From Dendrocalamus latiflorus (taxonomy: Eukaryota; Streptophyta; Magnoliopsida; Poales; Poaceae): a stretch of 64,000 nt of DNA. The stretch covers positions 7,746,368 to 7,810,367 of the forward strand of contig CM029638.1 in NCBI GenBank assembly GCA_017311315.1, given 5' to 3'. The position numbers and the translations under genes are program-made. This document shows, one piece after another, positions 11,690 through 24,245 of the stretch. Each line of letters opens with the position of its first letter. Within the stretch, counting starts at the first letter, position 1. Under the pieces are notes generated by a model. The model had not been told where the DNA came from, searched no databases, and saw only the letters and a program-made list of their open reading frames with translations.

Positions 11690-11968
11690 CTTAATTCGCT
11701 CCTTTCAACTTGAGTTTTTAAATTTTGACTTATTTTTATTATTTTTAAATTTTATTTTTTAATAATTTTTTTTATTTTTTTGAGTTTTTTGTCGGTTCTT
11801 TTTTCCGTATTTATTTACATTGTTCGTGATGGTCTAACATATTTTTTCTATTTTTAAATTTTTTAATTTTAGTTATGTCAAATAAATCATTATCAGTTAT
11901 AGTGTAGTTTTAATCAGTTACAATGTAATTTTAATTATAAGCTAATTTATTTCAGCTCAACCGAACGG
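11690..11968. mobile_element. MITE, CCGCTCG-terminated family (copy 3 of 3, inverted)
   Basis: Reverse-complement copy of the 6301-6580 family: the right end reads TTTCAGCTCAACCGAACGG, and the interior carries the inverse of the GGAAAAAAGAACCGAC block. Confidence 0.55.
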
Positions 11969-12034
11969 TATCTTAGTGTGTCAAGGGCAGATCGTACGAC
12001 ACTTTGATCCCCTCGTCCAGTGCACGCGATGTAA

Positions 12035-12444
12035 GGCCCTGTTTGTTTCCACTTAAGATTATTATAATCTAGCTAATCATAAGTGGAAACAAACAGCCCA
12101 GATCATAAGGTAACTTATTATAATCTAATAGCCCAGATTATTGTAATCTAATAAGCTCAAAAAAGGAGCTTATTTTAGCTTATAGATCCACCTTTTATCT
12201 TAATGACCATAAAATTTTAGGAATATTACCCACCTTTGCCATTCATCCAACCCCCAACTCCCGTGCCTCTCTCTCCCAGGGCATTGTAGTCTTTAAACAT
12301 TCGAATACAACAATCCATAACTCTGATAATCCAGGCTGCCAAACACCTGACAGCTTATTTCCCACCAGCTTATTATAAGCTAACTTATATAATCCCCACC
12401 TATAAGTTAGATTATAATAATCTTAAGTGGAAACAAACAGTGCC
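12035..12444. mobile_element. PIF/Harbinger (Tourist) MITE, 410 bp
   Basis: About 35-bp terminal inverted repeats (GGCCCTGTTTGTTTCCACTT at the left; the right end is its inverse) with TAA on both sides (12032-12034 and 12445-12447), the TWA target typical of PIF/Harbinger. The interior contains further inverted AGCTTATTATAAGCT-like blocks. Confidence 0.8.
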
Positions 12445-13584
12445 TAAGTTTAGATTTTGATCCTCTTCTAAGTTCAGATTTCAGATGCTCTTGGGCTCCG
12501 TCGCAAAGTTTTAGGGCCGAGGAAACTCAGCGCTGCAGGCCTGCCAGTCGCACGGATGCGTGCCAGGGCGTGCGTGTCTGACGGTAACTTATGGGCCTCC
12601 AAAACTCCTCACGCGGGTGCTGCTTGATGGACTGGCCCAGTCTGAAGAAGAAAACTCTCAACCTCTCCGAGCCGAAACTGCTCGCTAGACCAGATAGCAA
12701 TTGGACCGCAGCCCAAGGCTGGAATCGTGACAAAACCCGATTCTGAATTCTGAATTCTGTTTTGATTCTGAATTCTGTTCAGAGAATCAAAACCCGATTT
12801 AAATACTCGGTTTATATAAGTAGTTCAAAAACCGTTAACCAGTTTTCGACATCTGCTCCGTGTTCGCGTCTTTCAGATTATATTTCAACAATTGTTTTTT
12901 CTAGTATTACTACTCTATTTCAACCACAGGATCTGTTATTTTTGGCTTTGTGTCTTATATATGCGGCTTATAATTTTTGAATTGTTTATGAGAAAAAAAT
13001 ACAGAGTAACAAAAATTTATGTGCAATTTTAGACAATATAAATAAAATTATTAAAGTATATATTATAATTAATTTATAAATTTTATTTTAAAAATATTTT
13101 TAAAAAATTAGTTACCGTGAAAAAGTTAAAAACATGCGAGCGTCTTCGCCCGTAGAAGAGAGCGTTTCTGTGTCGAAACAACGGCCGCCGCCGGCGGTTT
13201 ACACGCTCCCCTCCACCTCGCTCACCTCTCCTACTCGCACTGACAGGGCAGACCACTCGCCCCCTGCCCCCACGCGTCATCGGCACAGGGGGTTGTCGCG
13301 GTCCCACGTCCTGGAGGCCGCGGGACCTGGCGAACCAATGGCAACAAGCCGCCGGCTACCCGTTCACCGTTCGGGCGTTCCCCAGCAGGCACCCGTGTGA
13401 CTCCGTCTCCTCTCCCCACCGAACCGGCCTACCCCGCAACCACCGCTCCCGATCCGCCCCGGCGGGACCTCCTCCGCCTGCGCGCCTTCGCGTCTCCATG
13501 TTGTTGTGCGGTCTGTGATGTGATAACATGCAAAATTTTGAAAACCGGGTGCTTGACGCGCTGCCAATGATCGATGCTGCCTGC
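12445..13584. other. Intergenic region with a MITE relic and a GC-rich patch
   Basis: Bases about 12940-13110 resemble, in reverse orientation, the AT-rich MITE family at 24.25 and 31.96 kb. Bases 13180-13480 are GC-rich with overlapping ORFs on both strands but no recognisable protein. No gene is called. Confidence 0.4.
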
Positions 13585-14317
13585 CAGTGGCGGAACCAGG
13601 ATTTGCCTGCTCGCCTGCTCGGGGCGGAGGCCAGAGGGTGGAGCGTCGGCAAGCGAGCACGGCGATCACAGCAGGGACTAGGGAGCAGTCGACAAGCGTG
13701 GTGAGAGGCGAGCACAGCAGGGAGCAGAGAGTGAGACGAGAGCGGAGAGCCGAATGGGCGAATGGCCGAGGGCCCGAGGCGATGCCTGAGTGGACCGACG
13801 AGGCGATGATTTAACCGGATGTCTGGAGATCGGATTGGATGGTAGTTGATAACCGAATGCCTTGAGACCGGATCGGATGGGATTTGAATAGATGAACACT
13901 GGAACCGATTCAACCGAGGCAAGCAGCGGTGCAGGTAAAATCGTAAAAGAAATTATTTTTATGTTTTAAAATAAGTACAAATGATCAGGTGAAATGATAT
14001 ATATTTAATGTTTTATATTTGCAGTCTGACACTAGTTTTGAACTAGATATAGAGCTTTTGGAAGTAGTCTCCTGCAGAAAAATGATCATTTTTGTTTACA
14101 CTGGATGGGAAACATCGATGAGGTAATGTGCTACATTGCTTATGTTTTGCCATAGTTTTCTTATTATGTTTTATGTTTTAGTATTGAACTCAAGTTTCAT
14201 ATTAATGATGCATTTACAATGTATTTTTATTATACCGTAGTATAAATATAAATTGACGTTAGTTATAGGTTGCTAAAGTTTAGTCTGAGGTGTAGGTAAA
14301 TCCTGATTCCGCCACTG
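13585..14317. mobile_element. Non-autonomous hAT-like element, 733 bp
   Basis: Terminal inverted repeats CAGTGGCGGAACCAGGATTT and CAGTGGCGGAATCAGGATTT (right end, reverse complement) are 19 of 20 identical and match the CAG(T/G)GGCGGA-type hAT termini elsewhere in this window. The flanking 8-mers (CTGCCTGC and ATTGTTCA) do not match, so the target duplication is lost or the ends come from different copies. The left third is GC-rich and non-coding. Confidence 0.6.
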
Positions 14318-15288
14318 ATTGTTCATGTGAGCTGAATGTTTTAGCACAGGAACCCCGGACCTAGTCCACTTCAACTGGAAGACCCTTGGGTTTCGACTGG
14401 TGCCGACAGACTTTATGTATATAATGATGTGTTCTTTAGATGGGTTATTCACTAAGGGTGAATTGGTGCTATATGGGCCAATCGAGCTGAGTGGTGCTAT
14501 ATGGGCCAATCGAGCTAAGTCGAGCTGCTGCAGTGTTGAATTATGGCCAGGTTTGTGTTACCTCCGTCATCTGCCTTGAAAAAGAGGATGGTTTACCATA
14601 TATGCAGGTTGATTTCTTCTTCTCCATTATGTTGAAAATGCTCTAAAATACTTGTGAAATATATGCAGGGTTTGGTTGAAGGTCTAAGAGCACATAGAAA
14701 ATGTTAAGATTTTAATGTGTCTTTTAATATTTATTATGATTATTGTCTGTTTTACTCAACATGGAATTATTTATATTATTGATGCAAGTGATAGGGAATA
14801 TTTTGATGCGGAATTTAACTCGAGAAATTAATACTTGAGACGCCGAGGATGGCTACGCTAAAATATGGTATACATATTTATTAAGATCGAGTCTACTGGA
14901 ATTTAATATGCATGCATTTATTTAACCCTGATACAACATAGGGCGGAATAGCTAGATTTGTTTTGCAGGATTGGTTCTGTAGGCTGTAGACCCACATGAT
15001 CATATTGGAATTAATCTCTTAAACAATCTGATCATGACACATGATTCACTCATGTGTGATTGGGACTAATATATTTTAGACTCATAAAACTGGTCTGTCT
15101 GAGTATGGTTGGTGATATAGTTCAGGAGTCTCATGGGATACCGGAAACATGTGGATCACTTTGTAACACCTGGAAGTGGAGTCTATAAATAGGTCTATAT
15201 CCTCTAGCCTTATTATGCATTGTGAGTCGCATCACAGATAAAACAGAGGATAGAGGGTAGATAAACAGCTATTGCTTCTTCTCATTTC
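14318..15288. other. Possible LTR-type fragment with TATA box
   Basis: Bases about 14820-15260 read like an LTR: an AGTCTATAAATAGG box at about 15180-15193, followed by sequence of R/U5 character. I could not identify both LTR ends, a primer-binding site or a coding domain, so this is tentative. The rest is AT-rich without genes. Confidence 0.3.
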
Positions 15289-15460
15289 CAGGGACGGAGC
15301 CACACCCCGGGCAAGGTAGGCTTCAGCTCGGGGTGTGAAAAAATATCTAGTGTACAGCTCAGGTAAATTCAGTCCAGTCTGAATATATTTTTATGATATA
15401 GTCGAGATAGCTTAGATCATTCTATCATTGAGCCCGAGACGTAACCTGGCTCCACCACTA
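15289..15460. mobile_element. hAT MITE, 172 bp, with perfect 8-bp target duplication
   Basis: Ends CAGGGACGGAGCCACA and, in reverse complement, TAGTGGTGGAGCCAGG. The 8-mer CTCATTTC is present on both sides (15281-15288 and 15461-15468). The 8-bp duplication and the terminus place it in the hAT superfamily. It has no coding capacity. Confidence 0.8.
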
Positions 15461-15468
15461 CTCATTTC

Positions 15469-16414
15469 CTTTCCCATCTGGATTGACCACACTGTCACAG
15501 CTTGCTTGCATCCCAGGCCCTGGGTCCATAACTTGTCTGCCTTCCTGATATGTATTCAGGACAAACTATTGATACAGTTGGTCAATGGGGTATGCGTTTA
15601 GAACAGTGCCTAATTATATTTCGTCAGGTGGCAACAGGCGAGTCATGAAAGCATGTTTGCCAATAATGGCTCTACAGCAGCAGGGAGCGACCTGCATCGA
15701 TGCAGGATGGTCGGTATTTTTAGCTTATGTCTTTTGGTTTAAAATTTTGAATTTTAATTGTTTGTAAGAGAAAGTACGGAGAGAGATTCACGTGTGATCT
15801 TAGCCGATATAGATGAATTTGGTATAATGTTTTCTACAATAAATTTATAAATTCTATCTTAAAAAAATATTTTCTGTACCATAAATTAAAAACCATAATA
15901 AAATAATCCTGTCGTCTCATCTGGTCTCCTCAGTGCAACAGCATGCCGTGCACTACAACGCACAGCCCCACGTGGAGCATATGCTTCTAGTTAGGCAAGC
16001 CTCAAAAGTTTGATGCTTTTTCTGGGTTCATAACCTTCTAGGTTGGTTTCATTTACCAAGTTACAATCTCACCATGATCAGGCTGTGAAAGAACAGGGAA
16101 GATATATATTCTCACTGCAGCTCTCGAGTCTCGACGACTACTGTCGAATTGTTCGCAAGGGTACGTCAGACCATAGCTTACCTGCTGTTTCTTGACTTCT
16201 GAAAAGAGACTGGCAGTTGCATGGGGTGGTTTGGACTAGTACAACACTAACATCTTAACAACCAGTTCTTCTTAAATCTTAAGCACAGATGGTGACATAT
16301 TTGTCCTTGGTAATGGCTGGTGAGGTGTTCACCTCAAAACTGAGGAGACTCTTATCCGGCCAGTGAGCTTTCAGTGTACCCTTCGCTCATAGGCAGCATC
16401 ATGAAATCATTTAA
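15469..16414. other. Intergenic region with MITE relic
   Basis: Bases about 15721-15915 match, in reverse, the AT-rich MITE family at 24.25 kb (shared CGGAGAGAGA, then CGATATAGATGAA-like, then ATTAAAAACCATAA). The rest shows nothing recognisable. Confidence 0.4.
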
Positions 16415-16633
16415 GCCCCATTTAGAAGTGTTGTAGTTTTTGTCTATGACTTTTAAGCTGATTATGAGAGAGATTGAAAGAGTAAGAGATACTCACGGTG
16501 ACAAGCAAGTTCGTTCAAAGCAGCTCCAGCAATAACTCCTACAAATAGCTTATATAAACCACCTTGAAAAATCATTTCTTTCAAAAGCGAACTTCTAAAA
16601 GTAAAAAAATTAGAAACTGTTTGCAATAAGACC
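16415..16633. mobile_element. Candidate Tourist-like MITE, 219 bp
   Basis: Flanked by TAA on both sides (16412-16414 and 16634-16636). The ends GCCCCATTTAGAAG and, in reverse, GGTCTTATTGCAA are only weakly inverted, so the call rests mostly on the target duplication and size. Confidence 0.4.
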
Positions 16634-19299
16634 TAACATTCCTTCGTCTTCTTCCAGAAAGGATGGTTTAGAACAGGCAAGAGTTTAATTGCAACCAACA
16701 TAGCTCTGCTTTCACCAATCAAATCCGCGTTCAGTGAGGAAGAAACGTGGCCTCTACTAGCTACATATGGTTGCAGCCATAAAACCAAGGGAGATCACCG
16801 GTGATGGGAGTAACAATATTCTGGGTTGTTAAATGATTGATGAATTGAATGATATATCAAATCACCTTTTGCATTAGCATGGTTGGGAAATTAATCCCGG
16901 CCAAGTAGGCAAGCCAAGGGTGATGTGTATCGCCCACCTAGAGTGGAGACAGGCAGACAGCGGTCGGCGTCAGCGTGGGTATCCGCGGCCCCGAAAAGCC
17001 TGCCTTCTTGTGCGGTTTGCGCGTTGCTGCTGCAACAGCGAAAGGGAACAAACGGTGATGCCTACGCAGACGGCGTATTATACATGCGTGCGTACGTGAA
17101 TCGTCCAGAGGCTCGTGATCTGATGCGTGCATACGCAAGAGTTGAATTTCTCGTGTCCATAGCTTATGCACATGTACTCTTTTTTTACTCGGATTTGCAC
17201 CTGATATATGCAGCCCCTGAACCGAAATAGAAGAACATACTGAACAATCATACCACGACATCATCACTTTTTGTAAATATTTCTATATGAGAAATTAAGA
17301 AAGCAAATCGAGCAGTCGAGAAGGGCCAAAGGGGAGGTTGAAATGTCACCGAATACGTACCATTGACTTGGCACGGCCCGATTTCTCTCTGTGTTGTGCC
17401 TGAGTCGAAAGGTAGACACACGGGCTGACATGGTATGACTTGACAACTTATTCCGACCAACGGTGTTAGGTCTAATCGGACTGTATCCTGCTCAGACCTA
17501 TGTTGTGCCCTGTCAGGCAGCCTATTTGGCCAGTTCTGCTAGCATCTAGATTCTATTTTCTTCTGAATTTTTAAGCTAGTGTTGAGTCTAATTTGTACTG
17601 TACAAGTGCATGATATTTCATCCCCCTATATTTTTAGAGCTTTATCAGGCTCTTCTTCCTCGTATCTGGCGTCTATCGCACCTTCAATGGCTCAGTGAAG
17701 CATGTATGTGTGCTAAACTACACTAAACTCAAGTTATCATCTCATTAATGTTCTATTTTTTAAAAATTAGAATTTTTCTCACAAGAAAATTCTTTTTATA
17801 TAAATAACTTAAATAGGATGGTAACAAGCTTACGTCTCTCCTTGAGCTCTTGGGCTCCCGCCCCAGTGACCCAATCCTGGCTCCGTCCCTGCCTGTCCAG
17901 CATACACATGATCGTTCGTTTGTCGTCGGAATGCAAAACCACCGGCCGACACACACGACAACGACCGCTCCTGGCGGTCTGGCACGTCCGCCACGCTTCG
18001 ACCGCCGCCGACCGGCTGAACCCACGTCGCCCTCCACGTCTGCACGTCCATGCCCTTTGAATATGTGATGACGATTGCTAATCAGACGGCTGCGGGATCG
18101 AGCTAGCTACTTAACGTACTTGCAGTGGCTTCTCCGTCGTCAATTTCAGATTTATACGTATCAGCTGTCTCAAAACAAAGGTTATACTCGTAGGTAGCTG
18201 GACATATAGAAAATTTCTACGGTGTTGTAGTCGGAAAGGTCCAAGAATTGTATGATATGATATGTGGTTATAAAATAAGATAAAATTTGATTTGAAAAGG
18301 AGGCATAGATGATATGGGGATTGTTTAGTCGTTTGTTATTCATCCTAAGCCAACTGATTTCCGGCGAATCTTTTTTAGTTGGTTTGTCACGTCCTCGATA
18401 TTAAGAGTTGGATGACGACTCTTGCTGTTGTGTTTAGACGAAATATTATAAATGCGCCCCACTAGTCTTCAGTATGTTCCATTAATTAAGCAGATCATCA
18501 CGAGTTACAGAGCAGGAATTGTTGCATAAAGCTTATCAAAATTGTAGCCTTAAAATGCTGGATTTATTTTTACAATGTCATGCAACACATCTTCTTTTTC
18601 TTTTGAGGGAATTGCTATACTTTCAATTACTTCAGCTACACAAGTTGTTTACCCTGTGCCACTTCAAAAGGGACCCAATCCGCATAAAAAAAAAGAGACG
18701 TATCCAATGTAAATTGACATGTCGAAATGTCAGAGAGATTGAGAACGAAGTTACTGTCCAAATTAATTCAATATACGATACCTTTTTCTATATTGAAACT
18801 AACACTGCTTAAGAGGAGTATATTGTCAACTCTCTTCATTGTGTATTGTAGTTAGATGTACCCATATTTCATGCACACCACATCTATATCTATATAAATA
18901 CAATAACTAGTGAGATTTAAGGTTATCATAAAAATAACTAGTGAGATTTAAGGACCTCCTTCGCTTTGAGAGAAAGAAAATCCCATAATAATCTTAAAAT
19001 AAAAAATCTAAAAATTCTCTTATCAATTGAAAGAAAAAGAAAAAAAATTCTACACCACATATCATGGTGGAGCTAAATTATAATGATGCAGGTTAACCAT
19101 ATATTAATATTAGAGTTATATAGTAAATACAATTGTATTTTCGATAATGCATAAGGGTTGTACAACAAAGACAATTGTAGCATAATATGTAGTCATGCAA
19201 TTATGCAGATAATTTTGCATTTCTGTTAGTTGTACTAACACTTAATTGTTCATTGCTAAAAGAAGATTACAAACTGTGAAATGAAATGCAATTATATTC
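16634..19299. other. Intergenic region without a recognised gene
   Basis: A GC-rich island at 17860-18060 contains a hAT-type terminus in reverse orientation (AATCCTGGCTCCGTCCCTG near 17873-17891) whose partner end I could not find. Bases 18880-19300 are very AT-rich with short direct repeats (an AACTAGTGAGATTTAAGG-type unit twice near 18905-18955). No gene is supported. Confidence 0.35.
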
Positions 19300-20119
19300 C
19301 CCAAGTCGAGCCTCTAGAACCAACCCTGGGCAAGGTTCAGTGTCGACCCTGGAGGAGGTCTGGGGCCAACCTCGGACGGAGTCCAAAGTTAGCTATAAAC
19401 CGACCCTAGAGTCCCAGACATGATGGGACTAGCGCGGAGCAAAGGACGTAGATACCTCTAGGAGTAAGCTAGGCCTCAAGGGTACTCTTGTAACTTCACT
19501 CACCTCCCTCTCCCCATCTATAAATAGAACCCCTTGTAATGGAAGGAGGGAGGCTATTTTTGTAACCTATACACTCATATTTAATACATTTGGGTTACTT
19601 GTGTGTTTCTCTTTGAGTCCCTTCGCATCTGATAGAGGGTGCTTCTAAGATTATTGTCCATCTCGTATCGATGACAGTCAGCGCCATCCGTGGGGACTCA
19701 AACAAGAAGTCATGCCACATAAGAAGAGGAAGGCAAGAAAGGTCACCGAAGTAGAAGGTGTGAACCCCCCTCTGAGGCTGAAGTCAAGCTGTATCATAGC
19801 TCGCGCCACCTCGGGGCTGGAGGCACACTCGAACCTCTCCACGGAGGCCTAGGTCATTGGCGAGACCACGGCTTCTTGGGAGGCCGACCCTCCAAACGTT
19901 CATGAGGAGGTGGAGTGGGAGTTAGAGTACCTCCAAAGGCAGTTGAGGGAAACATAGACCGAGGCTTGCTAAGCAGGGAAACTCTGGGTGCGACTCGAGA
20001 GGGCGCGAGCCGAAGCAAGACCCCTACCATCCGCGAAAGCCTAGGAGCTAAGGAATCAGCTGGAGGAAGCATAGGCATCGGCACGGGAGACAACATGCCC
20101 GAGGTCACTAAGGTCAAAG

Positions 20120-21397
20120 CAGTGGCGAATCCAGGATGAAAATAGAGGGGAAGCTCTACTGTTGAGATTATAGCATAACATAAATATACCAAAACTACAT
20201 TCACTAGTCTTTTGCCATTGAAATATCAAATTCATACATAAATAGGAAGAGAACAAATTGAAAATGTACAATACAAAAAATTTAGTACCTTACTAATGGA
20301 TAATGTGCCCCCAAATCTTTATAAATATGTGAGTACCGATCTGTAGATAAAAAAATATCAAATGTAGTGATACAATATTAAATTGTGAATGTCCATAAAC
20401 ATTAAAAAAGAAATGAAAACATACCACTAGTTGCATTGTGTGAGAAATATTTGTGCAAAGTTCGCTTCTCTATTTTTATAAATCTAAGAATAATTAAACA
20501 ACAACTAGTTAATAAATAATAACTGATTAAAAAATTTGGCTAATTGGTAGAACAAAAATAAAATTGGACATTTACTTACATTGAACAGCCAACCAAACAG
20601 GCCAAGAGGGAATCCACTGACGCCGATCGCCGTGTCCCCACTCCCCCACGGACTCACGCATCACTGCTTCACTGGTGCCTCGCCTCAGTGCTGCACAAGT
20701 GCACAGCGCACTCACGAACTCTCACCTCACCTCAACCATTTCTTATCCACAGATGTCGGCTCCCTCACGGACTCTGGCTTCCCCTTAGCGCTGAGACGGC
20801 AGGAGACGCCTACCGCCTCCCGGCCCTCCCCGGCTCCCCCTCCGCCGCGCCGGCTGCCTCGGCGCCTCTCCCTCCCCGGCTCGCCCTCCGCTGCGCCGGC
20901 CGCCTCCCCCTCCCCGGCTCGCCCTCCGCTGCGCCGGCCGCCTCCCCTCCCCGGCTCCCCCTCCGCTGCGCCGGCCGCCTCCCCCTCCCCGACTCCCCCT
21001 CCGCTGCGCCGGCCGCCAGGCTACGGGCGACGCCGCGACGGTACCAGATGGTCCAAATCTACTCTTGAGGTGTGCCTGGTGTGCTGTTCATCTTCCTCGA
21101 TGGCTCGATCTTATCTGAATGTTGACTGTTCAGTCTGTTCTCGTTGGGTTTTGGGCCAGGATTCGCCGGGTATTTGGGCGGCTAGGGTGATGGGCCTTAA
21201 GACACCACCTGGCCTGCGTGGAGTTCTGCCGAGTGCCGAGTTACTGGGCGACGACACGGTCACACCACACGGCGACGGCGACGCCGACGCCCGACGTTCA
21301 ACAGTGGCCAGTGGGAGACTGGGAGGGGGTCCTTCTTCCACGGTGGGAGGAGGGGGAGCTCGAGCCCCCACTAGCACCCACGGTGGATTCACCCCTG
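20120..21397. mobile_element. hAT element, 1278 bp, nested in gypsy fragment
   Basis: Ends CAGTGGCGAATCCAGG and, in reverse complement, CAGGGGTGAATCCACC. The perfect 8-mer GGTCAAAG flanks both ends (20112-20119 and 21398-21405). The left 450 bases are AT-rich and the right part is GC-rich with tandem repeats. No transposase is recognisable, so it is non-autonomous. Size and organisation closely match the element at 52097-53372. Confidence 0.85.
20826..21023. repeat. GC-rich tandem repeat, unit about 40 bp, inside the hAT element
   Basis: About four to five copies of a unit containing CCTCCGCTGCGCCGGCCGCC followed by CCCCTCCCCGGCTC. Every frame is Pro/Ala/Ser-rich, explaining the long low-complexity ORFs here. 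It is a minisatellite, not a gene. Confidence 0.8.
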
Positions 21398-21700
21398 GGT
21401 CAAAGCCCTTCGAGCCGAGCTGGCCGAAGTCTATGCCCGAGCAAACTTGTCACCTTTGATCAGAGTCCAAGAAGCCAGTGATCTCTGAGCACAACTCGAC
21501 CAAGTGCAGAGGGAAACCCTGGCCTCTACCGGGGCCATGGGAATGAGCCATGGACACCAAGGGGCTAGGTTGCCTTAGGTCAGCCAAGTGTAAGATCTCA
21601 CACGCAACTCCATGCCAGACTTCTCTCATGCCCTTACTAATCGCTACTCTAACCTCCACACAAAACGATAAACTAGCATGGGAAAAGGGATTCGAGGCGT

Positions 21701-22840
21701 TACCTTAGCAACAAATAGCTAGATCAGAGCACCTTCTTCTCCTTGGATAGATCTGGCGAATCTAGTGTTGATACATCCTCCTCTCTTCTGCTTTCCCCTT
21801 CTTCCTTTCTCCTATTTTCTTCATACCTCTTTCCTTCTCTTTTTTCTCGACTGAGCCTTCTGTCTTCCTTTTCCCTTCTCCTTCCTTGGAGGCATGGAGG
21901 GACGACGCTGGCGACCTGGTATGGTGCGTGTGAAGAGAAGGAGGTGACAGCGTCGACGGCCGACACGGAGGGAGGGATGCGACCTGGAGGGAGGACGATG
22001 GCGTCGATGACCTGCATAGAGGGAGGTGGCGCACATGGGGCAGTTGGGGCGAGCGCACGGGAAAGGTAGTGGATAAGGTTCTTGCCCCTTCCCCTAGCAC
22101 CCCTTATGAGGAGGTCAACGTGGGCCAGGCGGCTTGGATTTGGGCCTGGCCTAGTCGCCCTAATCCTTTTTTTCTGGTATTATAGGTTGAGTGCAGGTAA
22201 GGGTGTGGTCTCGAGGGAGAGGAAGGGGTGCATTTCATTCAAACAACTCTCGTCCCGGTCCGACAGCCTTGTCTCTACGCATACACATACGTTGCAAGAG
22301 GTACTCATAGATTTGCGTTTCCGTCCTAAATAGTTACTATTCGGAAAAACTTTTGCACAATAGTTGTTACTCGCACCGTCCAAGTTTATAAGACGTATTT
22401 TATCTTGTCACATAGACCAAGTACATAGTGAAAATGGCTAGATTACCTCTAATTATTATCTCTAAGCACTATATTTAATGCATACATATAGAGAATAGCA
22501 AATAGTGCTATATATTTATTAGAGCTATAAAGAAAATACCATATTAATTTTATATTAGAACATAAAATATACTCTATCTATAGATAAAATTATTTAAAAG
22601 TAAACTTACATGCCATGTATCTCCCAGTCCAGACTTACCCCGACTAGCACAAATGTTAGTTAATAGTAGTATGTTAAGTGGTAACATTAGTTATAGTATG
22701 TTAAGGGGTGTATGTGTCAAATTGTTGTTCTTTTCTCCAGCTTTTTCTTGCCACCACTACGTGTTGACCTTGATCGAGCCGCTGTGACGTGGGAAAAGAG
22801 GTAGAGACCAAAATAGAGACAAATATCAAACCCAAGTCCC
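21701..22840. other. Intergenic region between the retrotransposon relic and the DUF4378 gene
   Basis: A pyrimidine-rich tract (21770-21890) gives long low-complexity ORFs on both strands. From 22380 the sequence is AT-rich. The last several hundred bases are probably the promoter of the next gene. No coding region is recognised. Confidence 0.35.
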
Positions 22841-23812
22841 TCCCTTCTAGTCTACAAAACCAAAAGTACCGACCAGAGAAAGAGAGGGAGAGAGAGAATG
22901 GGGGTTCGAGAGAGATGGTGGTAGGAGCAGCGGTAGGAGCAGGGGTTGGTTCAGCCACAGAGGGCAAGGTATCCCACGTCCCAAGAAGCCTCTCGATTGG
23001 CAAGGAGCAGTGCATGTGTCTCCGCGACGCATGGTCCTGTTTCTTCCAGGATACTGAGGAAGAAAGGATCGGAAAAGGCAATTAGATTTCCATTGGCCCG
23101 TTCAGATGGTTCTGTGAAAAGGGGCAATTTTTTTGGCTGTGAATATTCATTTATTTTCTATTTGTTTTTGGCTTTGGAGGCCGGAAAATTTGATATTGGT
23201 GGTGGTGTCTGCGTGTTTTGAGGTTTTCTGTGAAGAAACGGATGATCGGAGGGGAAAAGATTGTTTTTTCCTTTGGCTTTTGGTTCTGAGATTGTTCTGG
23301 GACACGAGTCTTTCTTGCTGGTAAGACTCTGAATTGCTGGAGGCCGAAAGGTTGAAACTTTACGGTGTGGTCTATATGTTTGGGTGAAGACGGAGTCACG
23401 GAGACGAATAAAGAAAAATCGGAAATGCAGTTCTGCTCTCTTCTTTTCTTTTGCGTGTTCAGATCCTTCTGAGATATTCCTTCCTGCCAAGTTTCTCAAT
23501 TTTGGACGTGAATGCCAAGCCTGGGGGCATCTTGTGGAAACCGTGGAAGCACATACAAGAAGGGTTCCTTCTTGGGCTATGAGATCATTCCAATCCGTTT
23601 CTGTCCGCCTGCTTGATTGCTGAAGGCTCTAATATTGGATTTTGAGTTGTTTCTGAAGATTGAAGCATCCTTTGTTGGGTTTTCGGCTCAAGAGGCGAGC
23701 AACGAGGTGCAGGCAAGGAAATTCAGATGATTCAGCAGGTCATTGTGTAAGAACACTCGTAAGGGCGCCACTTGCGTGTTCATTGTTGGGCTCTCCGATC
23801 AAATACTCACAG
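22841..23812 (+). promoter_or_regulatory. Inferred 5'UTR exon and proximal promoter of the DUF4378 gene
   Basis: A GA-rich leader (GAGAAAGAGAGGGAGAGAGA, about 22876) is followed by sequence running to a splice donor at 23812/23813 (CTCACAG|GTAAAT). The matching acceptor is TTGCATTCAG at 24788, so a 976-base intron lies in the 5'UTR, ahead of the first ATG at 24837. The transcription start is not located. Confidence 0.5.
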
Positions 23813-24245
23813 GTAAATTATCCAATTTGAATGCTTTGTTCATCTGGGTGATCGTCTGATTGACATGCTCCAATATTGGCAGAAGCTTAAGCTGTTTTAG
23901 CCCTTTCATTGGCCGGTGCCTTCTCTTTTAATGATAATATACATTGCGGTTTGGTTATTTGGTAGCCGTTCTTTGTTTGTTTGGGAGATTCTTAATCCAA
24001 GTATCTGATGCTGGGTTCCACAGACCGACACGATAACTGTTCCTCTCTTTATTAGGAAAGAGGGGGGAAAAGAGCTTTGAAATCCTCAGAGTTTCATCAA
24101 TTTGCCTCTTTGGATACCCCAGAAAAGTTTTGTTTCTCCAATTTCAGTTACTTTTATTAAATTCTCGTAGCGTCTTATCACATTAGAAAACAAGTGGATG
24201 GTCCTTCAAATCGTCAAGTGCTTGTAACACGGTTAACCTTATGTT

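Larger units (their letters stand above)
19300..21700 (+). mobile_element. Gypsy-like LTR retrotransposon fragment interrupted by a hAT element
   Basis: Bases about 19300-19677 look like an LTR: a CTATAAATAGAACCCC promoter box at about 19519, then a R/U5-like region. It is followed by CAGCGCCATCCGTGGGGAC, which resembles the junction after gypsy 5' LTRs in grasses, and then a degraded gag-like leader rich in Glu and Arg codons. This leader stops at 20119 and resumes at 21398 (CCCTTCGAGCCGAGC) on the far side of the hAT insertion. No reverse transcriptase or integrase is present, so this is a truncated relic. The outer boundaries are uncertain. Confidence 0.55.

Noticed and set aside
13356..13922. 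188-codon minus-strand ORF
   Set aside because: Crosses the boundary of the hAT-like element at 13585 and has no recognisable motif.
17508..17891. Possible hAT element between 17.5 and 17.9 kb
   Set aside because: A right-type terminus is clear near 17873-17891, but the best left candidate gives no convincing 8-bp duplication.
20581..21459. 292-codon plus-strand ORF
   Set aside because: It lies inside a hAT element and is dominated by a Pro/Ala-rich tandem repeat; no domain, no conserved start context.
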